From Candidatus Nanopelagicales bacterium (GTDB lineage Bacteria; Actinomycetota; Actinomycetes; S36-B12; UBA5976), in the NCBI GenBank assembly GCA_030157865.1, contig JAOATY010000033.1:87507-137339 (forward strand): a stretch of DNA of 49,833 bases. The letters are read 5' to 3'. The position numbers and the translations under genes are program-made. Within the stretch, counting starts at the first letter, position 1; every line of letters starts with the position of its first letter. Positions 43,296 through 49,833 of this stretch are shown here, in pieces. The notes beneath the pieces are model-generated. The model did no database searches and had not been told where the DNA came from. It saw only the letters and a program-made list of their open reading frames with translations.

Positions 43296-43337
43296 AGTCC
43301 AGGCGTCACCGACGGGGGATGCAGTAACGCCTGAACT
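43296..43337. other. Strong hairpin in the LCP–pheA divergent intergenic region
   Basis: AGTCCAGGCGT (43296–43306) pairs with ACGCCTGAACT (43327–43337), 10 of 11 bp, with a 20-base loop rich in G. On the minus strand GACTTTCTTTAT follows, so it could be an attenuator in the LCP leader, about 90 bp from the start; on the plus strand it lies upstream of pheA. No known riboswitch class was matched. TGGCGCGCCA, a further 10-bp palindrome, lies at 43246–43255. Confidence 0.45.
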
Positions 43338-43398
43338 GGTTTAAAACTATGAAAAATTCGAAAATCCCGCGACCTAAAAGCCCTGTTTAAAGGAAATC

Positions 43399-43427
43399 TT
43401 GACTGAACCTTTAACTTTTGAAAATTG
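43399..43427 (+). promoter_or_regulatory. Possible promoter of pheA
   Basis: TTGACT at 43399–43404 and AAATTG at 43422–43427, separated by 17 bases, lie 33 bp before the pheA ATG. The -35 is close to consensus, but the -10 is weak. Confidence 0.3.
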
Positions 43428-43459
43428 GACATTCAAAAACCGCGTAATCTTGAGTTTCC

Positions 43460-44386
43460 ATGAAAAATTCATTCGCTTACTTAGGGCCAAAGGGCACCTT
43501 TACTGAGGCTGCATTTTTACAGATGCCAATTGCCCAGGGTGCGGATCTGATTCCGGCTGAGTCAGTTCGGGAAGCACTAAACCTGGTGCGAAATGGAAAA
43601 GTTTTTGGTGCCCTTGTTCCTATTGAAAATTCTGTTGAGGGTTCGGTTGCAACGACTTTAGATGAGTTGGGACATGGCGACTCACTCGAAATCATTGATG
43701 AAATTGCAATCCCAGTGGAATTTGCATTGTTGGCTAAGCCAGGCGTTTCGATTTCTGACATCAAGCGAATTGCTACTCATCCACATGCGCATGCGCAATG
43801 TGTTGATTGGTTACACAAAAATACGCCAGGTGTTCATGTGTTACCTGCAATGTCGACTGCAGCTGCAGCTGAAGAACTTTCAACAGGTGCAAACTACGAC
43901 GCAGCAATTTGTTCCGTTGCTGCTGCCAAGCATTATGGATTAGAAATTCTGGCGCAAGGTATCGGCGATAGCGATAGTGCATGGACTCGATTTGTTTTGG
44001 TAAGTAAGCCTGGCCACGCGCAACCTGCAACTGGTAATGACAAAACAACTTTGTCACTCTTCATGCATCGCAACCAACCTGGTGCATTGCTAAACATCTT
44101 GACGGAATTTGCAGTTCGCGGAGTTGACTTATCGCGTTTGGAATCACGTCCAACAAAACAACAGCTTGGTGATTACTTCTTCTCACTTGATTGTGTTGGT
44201 CACATTGATGATGAAAATCTTGGTGACGCACTTATTGAACTTCGAAAAATCTGTGCTGATGTTAAATTCTTAGGGTCATACCCTCGCCATGACAATGCAA
44301 GCGCAAATGGTGATGTTGTCGAAGTCAAGAAATCAAATGTTGATGCGCAGACTTGGTTAGAAAACTTACGTAAGCGAAACGATTAA
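43460..44386 (+). CDS. pheA: Prephenate dehydratase
   Basis: 308-aa monofunctional enzyme converting prephenate to phenylpyruvate for phenylalanine synthesis. The N-terminal FAYLGPKGTFTEAAF is typical, as are PIENSVEGSV and the essential Thr-Arg-Phe in SAWTRFVLVS. An ACT regulatory domain (about 200–275: LSLFMHRNQPGALLNIL and LESRPTKQQ) allows feedback by phenylalanine. No chorismate mutase domain is fused. The 3' end overlaps the HAD gene by 4 bp on the other strand. Confidence 0.95.
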   Translation: MKNSFAYLGPKGTFTEAAFLQMPIAQGADLIPAESVREALNLVRNGKVFGALVPIENSVEGSVATTLDELGHGDSLEIIDEIAIPVEFALLAKPGVSISDIKRIATHPHAHAQCVDWLHKNTPGVHVLPAMSTAAAAEELSTGANYDAAICSVAAAKHYGLEILAQGIGDSDSAWTRFVLVSKPGHAQPATGNDKTTLSLFMHRNQPGALLNILTEFAVRGVDLSRLESRPTKQQLGDYFFSLDCVGHIDDENLGDALIELRKICADVKFLGSYPRHDNASANGDVVEVKKSNVDAQTWLENLRKRND

Positions 44387-45195
44387 CTCGCAATAATTCG
44401 ATCGATGAATACTGCAACACCATGATCATCATTCGAAGGTAAGAATTCAGTTGCAGCTTCTTTAACCCAATCGTGCGCATTGTCGACGGCAGCGCCGCGT
44501 CCAGCCCAAGCAATCATCGGAACATCATTTGGCATGTCGCCTACTGCTGCAATGTCAGTAGCTGTCATTCCTTTGCTTGATGAGTACTTCTCTAATCCAG
44601 TTCCCTTGTTCACGCCAAGCGCACTCATTTCAATCATGAGATCAAGGAAGTTTGAGTGAGTCACATCAACAAGTCCATCTAGCGCGCCTTGAGCTTCGAT
44701 CAAAAACTGGTCGGCATTCTGCTGAACCTTGTCACTTGGGCGAGCAAGCAACTTAATAACAATTTCAGTGGCGAACATGTCTTCGACATCAGTTGCTGGC
44801 GGAGTTGTTTTAACTTCCCAACGTGGTCGGTACTTGTCATCAACTAAGAACGAGACGTCATGGCGATCAAGCTCAACGGCAAAGGAAATCTCTGGGTCAA
44901 GCTCTTGCAGAATCTGGGCTGCTTTTAAGCCAGCATCGCTTGTCATTAAATCGGCGTAGATGGTTTCCTGAGTCTTTAGATCCATCAGTAATGCGCCATT
45001 GCAAACTAAAGCCAGGCCTTCATGGCCGGTCATGTCCGGAATTTGGCGCATCCAACGCGCTGGGCGACCAGTAACAAACATGGTCTCGAGGCCATTTGAG
45101 TGAGCTCGCGCAATGGCAGCAACGTTTTCTGGGGAAACGGTGCCTCCAGTTTGCAGGAAGGTGCCATCGAGATCGCTAGCAATTAAGCGCGTCAC
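44383..45195 (-). CDS. HAD-superfamily hydrolase, Cof/YbiV-like
   Basis: 270-aa haloacid-dehalogenase hydrolase with a C2 cap, probably a sugar or nucleotide phosphatase. The nucleophile region ASDLDGTFL gives Asp8 and Asp10; the Thr-containing VTGRP motif follows, and DMPNDVPMIAWAG is the C-terminal metal site. The start GTG at 45195 (MTRLIASDLDG) was preferred; a TTG at 45207 adds four residues but sits on its own SD-like AAGGAAG. A pheA–HAD–serS association also occurs in mycobacteria. Substrate unknown. Confidence 0.88.
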   Translation of the reverse strand: MTRLIASDLDGTFLQTGGTVSPENVAAIARAHSNGLETMFVTGRPARWMRQIPDMTGHEGLALVCNGALLMDLKTQETIYADLMTSDAGLKAAQILQELDPEISFAVELDRHDVSFLVDDKYRPRWEVKTTPPATDVEDMFATEIVIKLLARPSDKVQQNADQFLIEAQGALDGLVDVTHSNFLDLMIEMSALGVNKGTGLEKYSSSKGMTATDIAAVGDMPNDVPMIAWAGRGAAVDNAHDWVKEAATEFLPSNDDHGVAVFIDRIIAS

Positions 45196-45233
45196 AATCG
45201 TTACCAACTTCCTTGAACTTTGACCTAGTCATA

Positions 45234-45282
45234 GGGGTCTAAAACTCGCTAGAGTTTTCAACTATCCGTACCCCAACCCTAC
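45234..45282. other. Small hairpins in the HAD–trpB2 divergent intergenic region
   Basis: AAAACTC-GCTA-GAGTTTT is a perfect 7-bp stem at about 45241–45258, flanked by a 5-bp GGGGT/ACCCC pair. They lie 20–70 bp upstream of trpB2 and may be part of its leader. No T-box or short Trp-rich leader peptide was seen. Confidence 0.35.
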
Positions 45283-45304
45283 GGGCTTTTTATAAAGGAG
45301 CATC

Positions 45305-46690
45305 ATGGCCAAGATCAGCGACGAAGTTCGCACCCACAAATACACCTTGACCGAAGACGAGATGCCTACCCAGTGGTACAACATCGTTCCGGATCTGCCA
45401 GCACCACCACCGCCAGCACTGCATCCTGGAACTCATCAACCAGCTGGGCCAGAAGATTTCGCGCCGCTATTCCCAATGGAATTGATCATGCAGGAAGTCA
45501 GCCAGGAGCGATACATCGATATCCCCGGCGGCGTTCTAGACGTTTATCGTCAATGGCGTCCAAGCCCGCTGTTCCGCGCACACCGTTTGGAAAAAGCTCT
45601 TGGCACACCAGCTCGTATCTATTACAAGTACGAAGGTGTTTCACCAGCAGGTTCACACAAGCCAAACACTGCAGTTCCGCAGGCTTACTACAACGCGCAA
45701 GAAGGTATTAAGAAGCTGGTAACTGAAACTGGCGCAGGCCAGTGGGGAACCGCGCTTGCATTTGCTTGCGCACTTTACGACATGGAATGTGAAGTATTCC
45801 AAGTTGGCGCATCATTTGATGCCAAGCCATTCCGTAAGTTAATGATTGAAGCATTCGGTGGCACAGTTCATCGTTCACCTTCACAGCTAACTGAAGTTGG
45901 CCGAATGCTGGCATCAGATCCAAAGAACTTAAGCGGCTCACTTGGTATTGCAATTTCTGAAGCTGTTGAAGTTGCAGTCCAGGATCCCCAGACACGTTAC
46001 GCACTTGGTTCAGTTTTGAATCACGTTCTGATGCACCAGACCATCATCGGTGAAGAAGCGTTGTTGCAGCTTGAAAAGGCTGGCGATACTCCAACACTTA
46101 TTGTTGGTTGCACAGGTGGCGGTTCTAACTTTGGTGGACTTGCTTTCCCATTCCTTCGCGAAAAGATGGCTGGCAAAATCAGTCCACGTATCTTGGCTGC
46201 TGAACCAGCATCATGTCCATCACTTACTCGTGGCACTTACGCTTACGACTTTGGTGACACTGCTGGTATGACACCACTTATGAAGATGCACACTCTTGGA
46301 AAAGATTTCATTCCAGATCCAATTCACGCTGGTGGTTTGCGCTACCACGGTATGGCTCCGTTGATTTCTCACATCTACGAACTTGGTTTGATGGATGCTC
46401 AAGCAGTTGCTCAGACTGAGTGCTTCAGTGCAGCAGTTCAGTTCGCTCGCACCGAAGGTATTGTTCCAGCTCCAGAGCCAACTCACGCAATTGCAATCGC
46501 AATTCAGGAAGCTTTGAAGGCTAAGGAAACCGGCGAAGAAACCGTTATCTTGACTGCACTTTGTGGCCATGGTCACTTCGACCTTGCTGCATACGATGCT
46601 TACCTTGGCGGTCGCATGGTTGACGAAGACTTCTCCGAAGAGCGTCTAGCTGCAGGCCTAGCTAACTTGCCTCAGGTTGCTGGCATCTAG
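45305..46690 (+). CDS. trpB2: Tryptophan synthase beta-chain-like protein TrpB2
   Basis: 461-aa PLP enzyme of the long TrpB2 type, common in archaea and some actinobacteria. The PLP lysine is Lys119 in GSHKPNTA, and the phosphate loop is GCTGGGSNFGG. The N-terminal extension of about 50 aa (LPAPPPPALHPG) is typical of TrpB2 and not of TrpB1. It probably makes tryptophan from indole and serine without a TrpA partner; no trpA is near. AAAGGAGCATC precedes the ATG. A strong terminator follows. Confidence 0.93.
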   Translation: MAKISDEVRTHKYTLTEDEMPTQWYNIVPDLPAPPPPALHPGTHQPAGPEDFAPLFPMELIMQEVSQERYIDIPGGVLDVYRQWRPSPLFRAHRLEKALGTPARIYYKYEGVSPAGSHKPNTAVPQAYYNAQEGIKKLVTETGAGQWGTALAFACALYDMECEVFQVGASFDAKPFRKLMIEAFGGTVHRSPSQLTEVGRMLASDPKNLSGSLGIAISEAVEVAVQDPQTRYALGSVLNHVLMHQTIIGEEALLQLEKAGDTPTLIVGCTGGGSNFGGLAFPFLREKMAGKISPRILAAEPASCPSLTRGTYAYDFGDTAGMTPLMKMHTLGKDFIPDPIHAGGLRYHGMAPLISHIYELGLMDAQAVAQTECFSAAVQFARTEGIVPAPEPTHAIAIAIQEALKAKETGEETVILTALCGHGHFDLAAYDAYLGGRMVDEDFSEERLAAGLANLPQVAGI

Positions 46691-46703
46691 GTTATTTATA
46701 AAT

Positions 46704-46739
46704 AAGAAAGCCCCCGCATTAAGTTGCGGGGGCTTTCTT
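46704..46739. terminator. Terminator between trpB2 and serS
   Basis: AAGAAAGCCCCCGCA (46704–46718) pairs over 15 bp with 46725–46739, loop TTAAGT. TTTCTTT follows on the plus strand and the mirror image has a T-rich end too, so it probably serves both convergent genes. Confidence 0.92.
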
Positions 46740-46750
46740 TATAGGAACTG

Positions 46751-48019
46751 TTACTTCAATTTGAAGTGTGACGCTCCGCCTAGGTAAGGCTGAAGCGCTT
46801 TTGGAATTCTTACTGAACCATCTGCTTGTTGATGGTTTTCAAAAATTGCCACGATAGTTCTTGTGATTGCACAAAGTGTTCCGTTCAAAGTTGCAATCGG
46901 TTCAACACCATCAGCGCCACGGGAACGAATCTTTAGTCGACGTGATTGGAAAGTTGTGCAATTCGAAGTGGAAGTAACTTCGCGATAACGCTCTTGTGAT
47001 GGCACCCAAGCTTCACAGTCAAACTTGCGCGCAGCACTTGAACCTAGGTCGCCAGTTGCAACATCGATAACTCGGTAAGGAATTTCCAGAGCTTGTAGAA
47101 ATTCTTCTTCGAAACCTAATAAACGTTCGTGCTCAGCAACAGCTTCATCGACTGGGCAGAAGGAAAACATTTCCACTTTGTCGAACCAGTGCACGCGGAA
47201 AATTCCACGAGTATCTTTTCCGTGACTACCGGCTTCGCGACGGAAACATGGTGAGAATGCTGCGTAGCGACGTGGAAGCGCGCCTTCAAGGATTTCATCC
47301 ATGTGATACGCAGCTAATGGAACTTCAGCAGTTCCAACTAAATACATATCGTCAGCTTCTAAGCGATAGACGTTTTCTGCAGCTTGTCCTAGGAATCCAG
47401 TTCCTTCCATCGCAGCCGGCTTAACCAGTGCTGGCGGAATCATTGGAGTGAAGCCATTCTTTTGCGCAGTGTTCATTGCTAACTGAACTAGCGCCAATTC
47501 CAACATCGCACCTGGGCCAGTTAAGTAATAGAACCTACTGCCACTAACTTTTGCGCCACGTTCGATATCGATTGCACCAAGTAGTTCACCGATTTCAACA
47601 TGGTCACGCACGGCAAAACCTTCAGCAGCGAAGTCGCGCTTGGTTCCAACTTCTTTGATAACAACGAAGTCGTCTTCGCCACCAACTGGAGCAGCTGGAT
47701 CAACAACGTTAGAAAGGCCAAGTACTAACGCATCTAGATTTGCATCCATCTCGCGCAATTGGTTTTCGGCAGCCTTAACTTGGTCGGAAAGCGTCTTGGT
47801 CTGGGATAGCAGTTCTTGCTTCTCGTCACCTTGGGCTTTTGCAACCTGAGCGCCGATGGCCTTTTGGTTAGCTCGCAGACTTTCAAATTCACCTAGGGCA
47901 GTGCGACGAGCAACATCGGCAGCAATAACTTGATCAACTAATTCAACGGATTCGCCGCGGGCAGCCTGGGATTGCTTAACGGCTTCTGGGTCCTGACGAA
48001 GGGCGGCTAAATCGATCAT
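46751..48019 (-). CDS. serS: Seryl-tRNA synthetase
   Basis: 422-aa class II synthetase. An N-terminal coiled-coil arm spans about residues 30–110 (long charged helices around [19 protein letters not shown]); the catalytic domain shows motif 2 ([21 protein letters not shown]) and motif 3 ([22 protein letters not shown]), plus [13 protein letters not shown]. Start ATG at 48019. It charges tRNA-Ser, and one tRNA-Ser lies 1.4 kb away. Ends just past the shared terminator. Confidence 0.97.
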   Translation of the reverse strand: MIDLAALRQDPEAVKQSQAARGESVELVDQVIAADVARRTALGEFESLRANQKAIGAQVAKAQGDEKQELLSQTKTLSDQVKAAENQLREMDANLDALVLGLSNVVDPAAPVGGEDDFVVIKEVGTKRDFAAEGFAVRDHVEIGELLGAIDIERGAKVSGSRFYYLTGPGAMLELALVQLAMNTAQKNGFTPMIPPALVKPAAMEGTGFLGQAAENVYRLEADDMYLVGTAEVPLAAYHMDEILEGALPRRYAAFSPCFRREAGSHGKDTRGIFRVHWFDKVEMFSFCPVDEAVAEHERLLGFEEEFLQALEIPYRVIDVATGDLGSSAARKFDCEAWVPSQERYREVTSTSNCTTFQSRRLKIRSRGADGVEPIATLNGTLCAITRTIVAIFENHQQADGSVRIPKALQPYLGGASHFKLK

Positions 48020-48143
48020 GGCTTAAGCCTAGAGGAATAAATGCACCAAGAATTCATCTGGGATTTGGTATCTGGTGGTTAATTCCAGATAGCATCGAAC
48101 CTGCATTTGATTAGTAATGCATCGACAGACATGAGGTACTTCA

Positions 48144-48641
48144 TTGGACATGAACTGGTTGACTCCCAAAGCGCAAGCTCGCTCAGCTGGAGATAAAGGT
48201 TGGGGAAGTTTTGCAATCGAGCCGATCAGTAAAGGCGAAACTGTTGGCAGTTTCGGTGGATGGTCCGTACCTAGAAGCGTCTTAGCAACGCTTGAACTTG
48301 AACGCCAGCATCGTGCGATTCAGGTAGATGATGATCAGTACCTAGTTTCCCAAGCAGAGCGCGAACCTGGCGATTGCTTTAACCATTCATGTGAACCAAC
48401 TTGTGGCCTAATGGGTGCCACAGTTCTAAAAGCTCGTCGCGATATTGCAGTCGGTGAAGAACTTACTTTTGATTACGCAACTTGTGATGACTCGGATTAC
48501 GACGAATTCACTTGTGGCTGTGGCACACCTCAATGTCGCGGAACAGTTACCGGTAAAGACTGGCAACTTCCAGAACTTCATGCAAAGTATGCCGGTGAAT
48601 TTTCACCTTACTTAGCAAGAAGGATTGCTAACGAGTTCTAA
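48144..48641 (+). CDS. SET-domain protein (putative protein lysine methyltransferase)
   Basis: 165-aa stand-alone SET domain. Motifs are GWGSFA (19–24), NHSC (80–83), GEELTFDYAT (104–113) and a post-SET zinc-type C124-C126-C131 pattern, all like eukaryotic SET enzymes and related bacterial proteins. It uses SAM to methylate lysine in an unknown protein. Start TTG at 48144 was taken because GAGGT is 7 bases upstream; an ATG at 48150 is nearly equal. The 3' end overlaps the opposing membrane protein by 4 bp. Confidence 0.88.
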   Translation: MDMNWLTPKAQARSAGDKGWGSFAIEPISKGETVGSFGGWSVPRSVLATLELERQHRAIQVDDDQYLVSQAEREPGDCFNHSCEPTCGLMGATVLKARRDIAVGEELTFDYATCDDSDYDEFTCGCGTPQCRGTVTGKDWQLPELHAKYAGEFSPYLARRIANEF

Positions 48642-49303
48642 CTAGAACTCGAGCCACCATCTGAAAAACCGCCACCATCAAAAGAGCTGCTGACATCTGG
48701 CGTTGGTGAATCAATTGGTGCAATGATCGTGTCATTCAAGTTTTGTGGAGTGTCAGTAACAGTTCCTGTTGTCGCTACAGTGCTGCCAGCAATGAACGTT
48801 GTATCGCTCGAATTCTTGCTATCGAGGTGCTCGTGATACCTGACATCAGCACGATGCAAATCTGAATCACGAATTTTTAAAGCCTCAGCAATCGGCAACA
48901 CGACTAAAGCTGTAGCAAGTAAGTGCATAACGCTCAATGAGAATTTAACTGAGAATGAAACATTGGCCAAAGTAAGTGCTCCGTATACCGAAGCCAGACC
49001 GCCACCAAGTCCAATTACTAAGAACCAAATTCGTGGGCCGATAAAAAGTTTTGCTAATCCAACAGCAACCAGTGTGGCCAAGACTCCCGCTACGGCAGTT
49101 GCAATGGTTACCCGCACGACAGAGGCATCAACGTAAACCGTGCTTTGGAATGCCTCGGGAACGACAATTTCCCAGTTAAACAAATTGACACAGATCCATA
49201 GCCAGCCGGCATTAGCGCCAGCCGCAAGAGCGGTTGCGCCCAATCCAGCCAGCCAGATTCGAGCGGCAGGCGGCGTGACTTGGCGAACTGGTTTAACTGA
49301 CAT
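48638..49303 (-). CDS. Membrane protein with a Ser/Gly-rich C-terminus, function unknown
   Basis: 221-aa protein with four or five predicted membrane segments (about 16–42, 58–84, 90–110 and 115–145), followed by an acidic and polar tail of about 70 residues that ends DGGGFSDGGSSSS. A low-complexity Gly/Ser tail of this type is common in small actinobacterial surface or envelope proteins, but no family was recognised. ATG at 49303, preceded by GGGAGAGCCAA. Ends over the SET-domain gene by 4 bp. Confidence 0.65.
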   Translation of the reverse strand: MSVKPVRQVTPPAARIWLAGLGATALAAGANAGWLWICVNLFNWEIVVPEAFQSTVYVDASVVRVTIATAVAGVLATLVAVGLAKLFIGPRIWFLVIGLGGGLASVYGALTLANVSFSVKFSLSVMHLLATALVVLPIAEALKIRDSDLHRADVRYHEHLDSKNSSDTTFIAGSTVATTGTVTDTPQNLNDTIIAPIDSPTPDVSSSFDGGGFSDGGSSSS

Positions 49304-49417
49304 TTGGCTCTCCCGTTTAGCGAATCGCTAGTGCCAAAAGCCTACGGCATAACGCCAGTTTCACTGCTGTGCGATTCTCGCGTAACCTTGCATTTGATCG
49401 TTTTCATTAACGATTTT

Positions 49418-49504
49418 GGCGAGGTGGCAGAGCGGCCGAATGCGGGCGCCTTGAAAGCGTCTGAGGTGTAAAAGCCTCCGGGGGTTCAAATCCCTCCCTC
49501 GCCG
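49418..49504 (+). tRNA. tRNA-Ser (anticodon TGA)
   Basis: Acceptor GGCGAGG pairs with CCTCGCC; anticodon stem GGCGC/GCGTC (one G·T) closes loop CTTGAAA with anticodon TGA, which reads UCA. The long variable arm GAGG-TGTAAAAG-CCTC and the T-loop GTTCAAATC are typical of serine tRNAs. CCA is not encoded. Total 87 nt. Confidence 0.96.
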
Positions 49505-49510
49505 CAGAAA

Positions 49511-49540
49511 AAAGAAGGCCCCCCGGCGGGGGCCTTCTTT
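49511..49540 (+). terminator. Terminator after tRNA-Ser
   Basis: AAAGAAGGCCCC pairs with GGGGCCTTCTTT around CCGGCG, immediately after the tRNA. It is followed by TTGTTCTT. The stem also can act on the minus strand, where it would end the transcript of the gene at the right edge. Confidence 0.9.
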
Positions 49541-49576
49541 TGTTCTTCGGCTCGGGAGATATGGTGCCCGTGTCTG

Positions 49577-49753
49577 AGCGAACGATGTGACAGGTCGCAT
49601 GCGAAAAACTTCTGAGGAAAAACTACGGAGTGAGCGTCGGTCCCCAGATTTCATGCTGATCCGCAGGATCTGCATACTGAAATTGGGGACGCGAGCGGAG
49701 CGTTTTAACGAAGAAGGTTTTTCGCAGGAGACTAGACGTACTTCTCGTTCGCT
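49577..49753. repeat. Long imperfect palindrome (about 177 bp) beside the right-edge gene
   Basis: Five paired blocks share one centre near 49664–49665: AGCGAACGA (49577–49585) with TCGTTCGCT (49745–49753); TGCGAAAAACTTCT (49600–49613) with AGAAGGTTTTTCGCA (49712–49726); GTCCCCA (49640–49646) with TGGGGAC (49684–49690); ATTTCA with TGAAAT; and GATCC-GCA-GGATC (49658–49670). Bases between the blocks are also partly complementary. The element ends at the base before the opposing stop codon (49754–49756). It is either a MITE-like or REP-like repeat, or a large structured RNA or terminator. No transposase or target duplication was seen. Confidence 0.7.
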
Positions 49754-49833
49754 TTAGTCTTCGCGCCAAAGCGGGCGTGTCAAGCAAGTAGGCCCACCTT
49801 CACCACGGTTGATTACATCCGCTTTGTAAATGT
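49754..49833 (-). CDS. C-terminal fragment of a probable amidinohydrolase (arginine-deiminase-like)
   Basis: From the right edge, one minus-strand frame stays open and ends in TAA at 49756–49754. It reads IYKADVINRGEGGPTCLT followed by RPLWRED. A Gly-rich stretch before a Cys and a short basic end resembles the catalytic-Cys C-terminus of arginine deiminases (GGGHCMTCPI type) and related amidinohydrolases, which hydrolyse guanidino groups. Only 26 codons are visible, so the family is suggestive only. Confidence 0.45.
   Translation of the reverse strand, partial: IYKADVINRGEGGPTCLTRPLWRED

Noticed and set aside
43296-43337. c-di-AMP (ydaO) or other known riboswitch
   Set aside because: The stem and G-run looked similar at first, but the conserved loops and second domain of ydaO are absent.
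43217-43432. 71-codon minus-strand frame in the LCP–pheA gap
   Set aside because: No ribosome site, basic random composition, and no hydrophobic or family pattern; the region is better explained as leaders and hairpins.
49361-49675. 104-codon minus-strand open frame over tRNA-Ser
   Set aside because: It is antisense to the tRNA-Ser and its terminator and gives the familiar spurious RGRDLNPRR-type translation; no support.
49577-49753. Integron attC site
   Set aside because: The size and palindromic form fit, but the conserved R' GTTRRRY and R'' RYYYAAC core sites are absent and no integrase is near.

Overview
The window looks like a chromosomal segment from a low-GC, compact actinobacterium, of the freshwater or marine Nanopelagicales ('acI-like') kind. 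Four things suggest this. A HAIR-type HspR operator lies upstream of dnaK. The topA–tmk–holB cluster, with an exported alpha/beta hydrolase, hppA and a tRNA-Thr nearby, is a familiar actinobacterial neighbourhood. TopA ends in a Lys/Ala-rich tail. The DNA is moderately AT-rich and gene packing is very tight, with many 1–12 bp overlaps. The taxon is an inference; no rRNA is present to settle it.

Layout. 1–1.5 kb: 5' part of dnaK (minus strand) with its HspR operator. 1.7–9.7 kb: mainly plus-strand metabolic genes (two zinc alcohol dehydrogenases, a PatB-type aminotransferase/lyase, a VOC protein, Ogt, a membrane protein, an SDR, an MpaB-type oxygenase, a serine hydrolase). 9.8–11.7 kb: Kup potassium transporter. 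11.7–17.8 kb: a minus-strand branched-chain 2-oxoacid dehydrogenase operon (E1alpha, E1beta, E2, E3) whose last gene is a HisD-family dehydrogenase. 17.95–30.5 kb: an accessory catabolic region with a two-cysteine racemase, a DadA-like D-amino-acid dehydrogenase, an SDR, a GntR regulator, an acyl-CoA dehydrogenase overlapping an APH-type kinase, a DAO-family flavoenzyme, and a DgcA/TMADH-like flavoprotein. This region also carries a small prepilin peptidase, an atypical SDR and a repeat-built membrane protein.

30.6–49.8 kb is mostly housekeeping: a lipoprotein hydrolase, tRNA-Thr, AlkD-like repair protein, VKOR, exported peptidase, holB, tmk, topA, hppA, an LCP cell-wall ligase, pheA, a HAD phosphatase, trpB2, serS, a SET-domain protein, a membrane protein and tRNA-Ser. 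The right edge holds the C-terminal codons of a probable amidinohydrolase and, next to its stop codon, a long imperfect palindrome of about 177 bp.

The strongest leads are: (1) the palindrome at 49577–49753; (2) the racemase/DadA/SDR/GntR module, whose promoter carries a perfect 18-bp palindrome between it and the branched-chain operon; (3) the acyl-CoA dehydrogenase/APH-kinase pair, which resembles the machinery for 4-hydroxyacyl-CoA breakdown; (4) a DgcA-like enzyme lacking one of four iron-sulfur cysteines; and (5) a HisD paralogue in the branched-chain oxidation operon. No CRISPR array, prophage or insertion sequence was seen.
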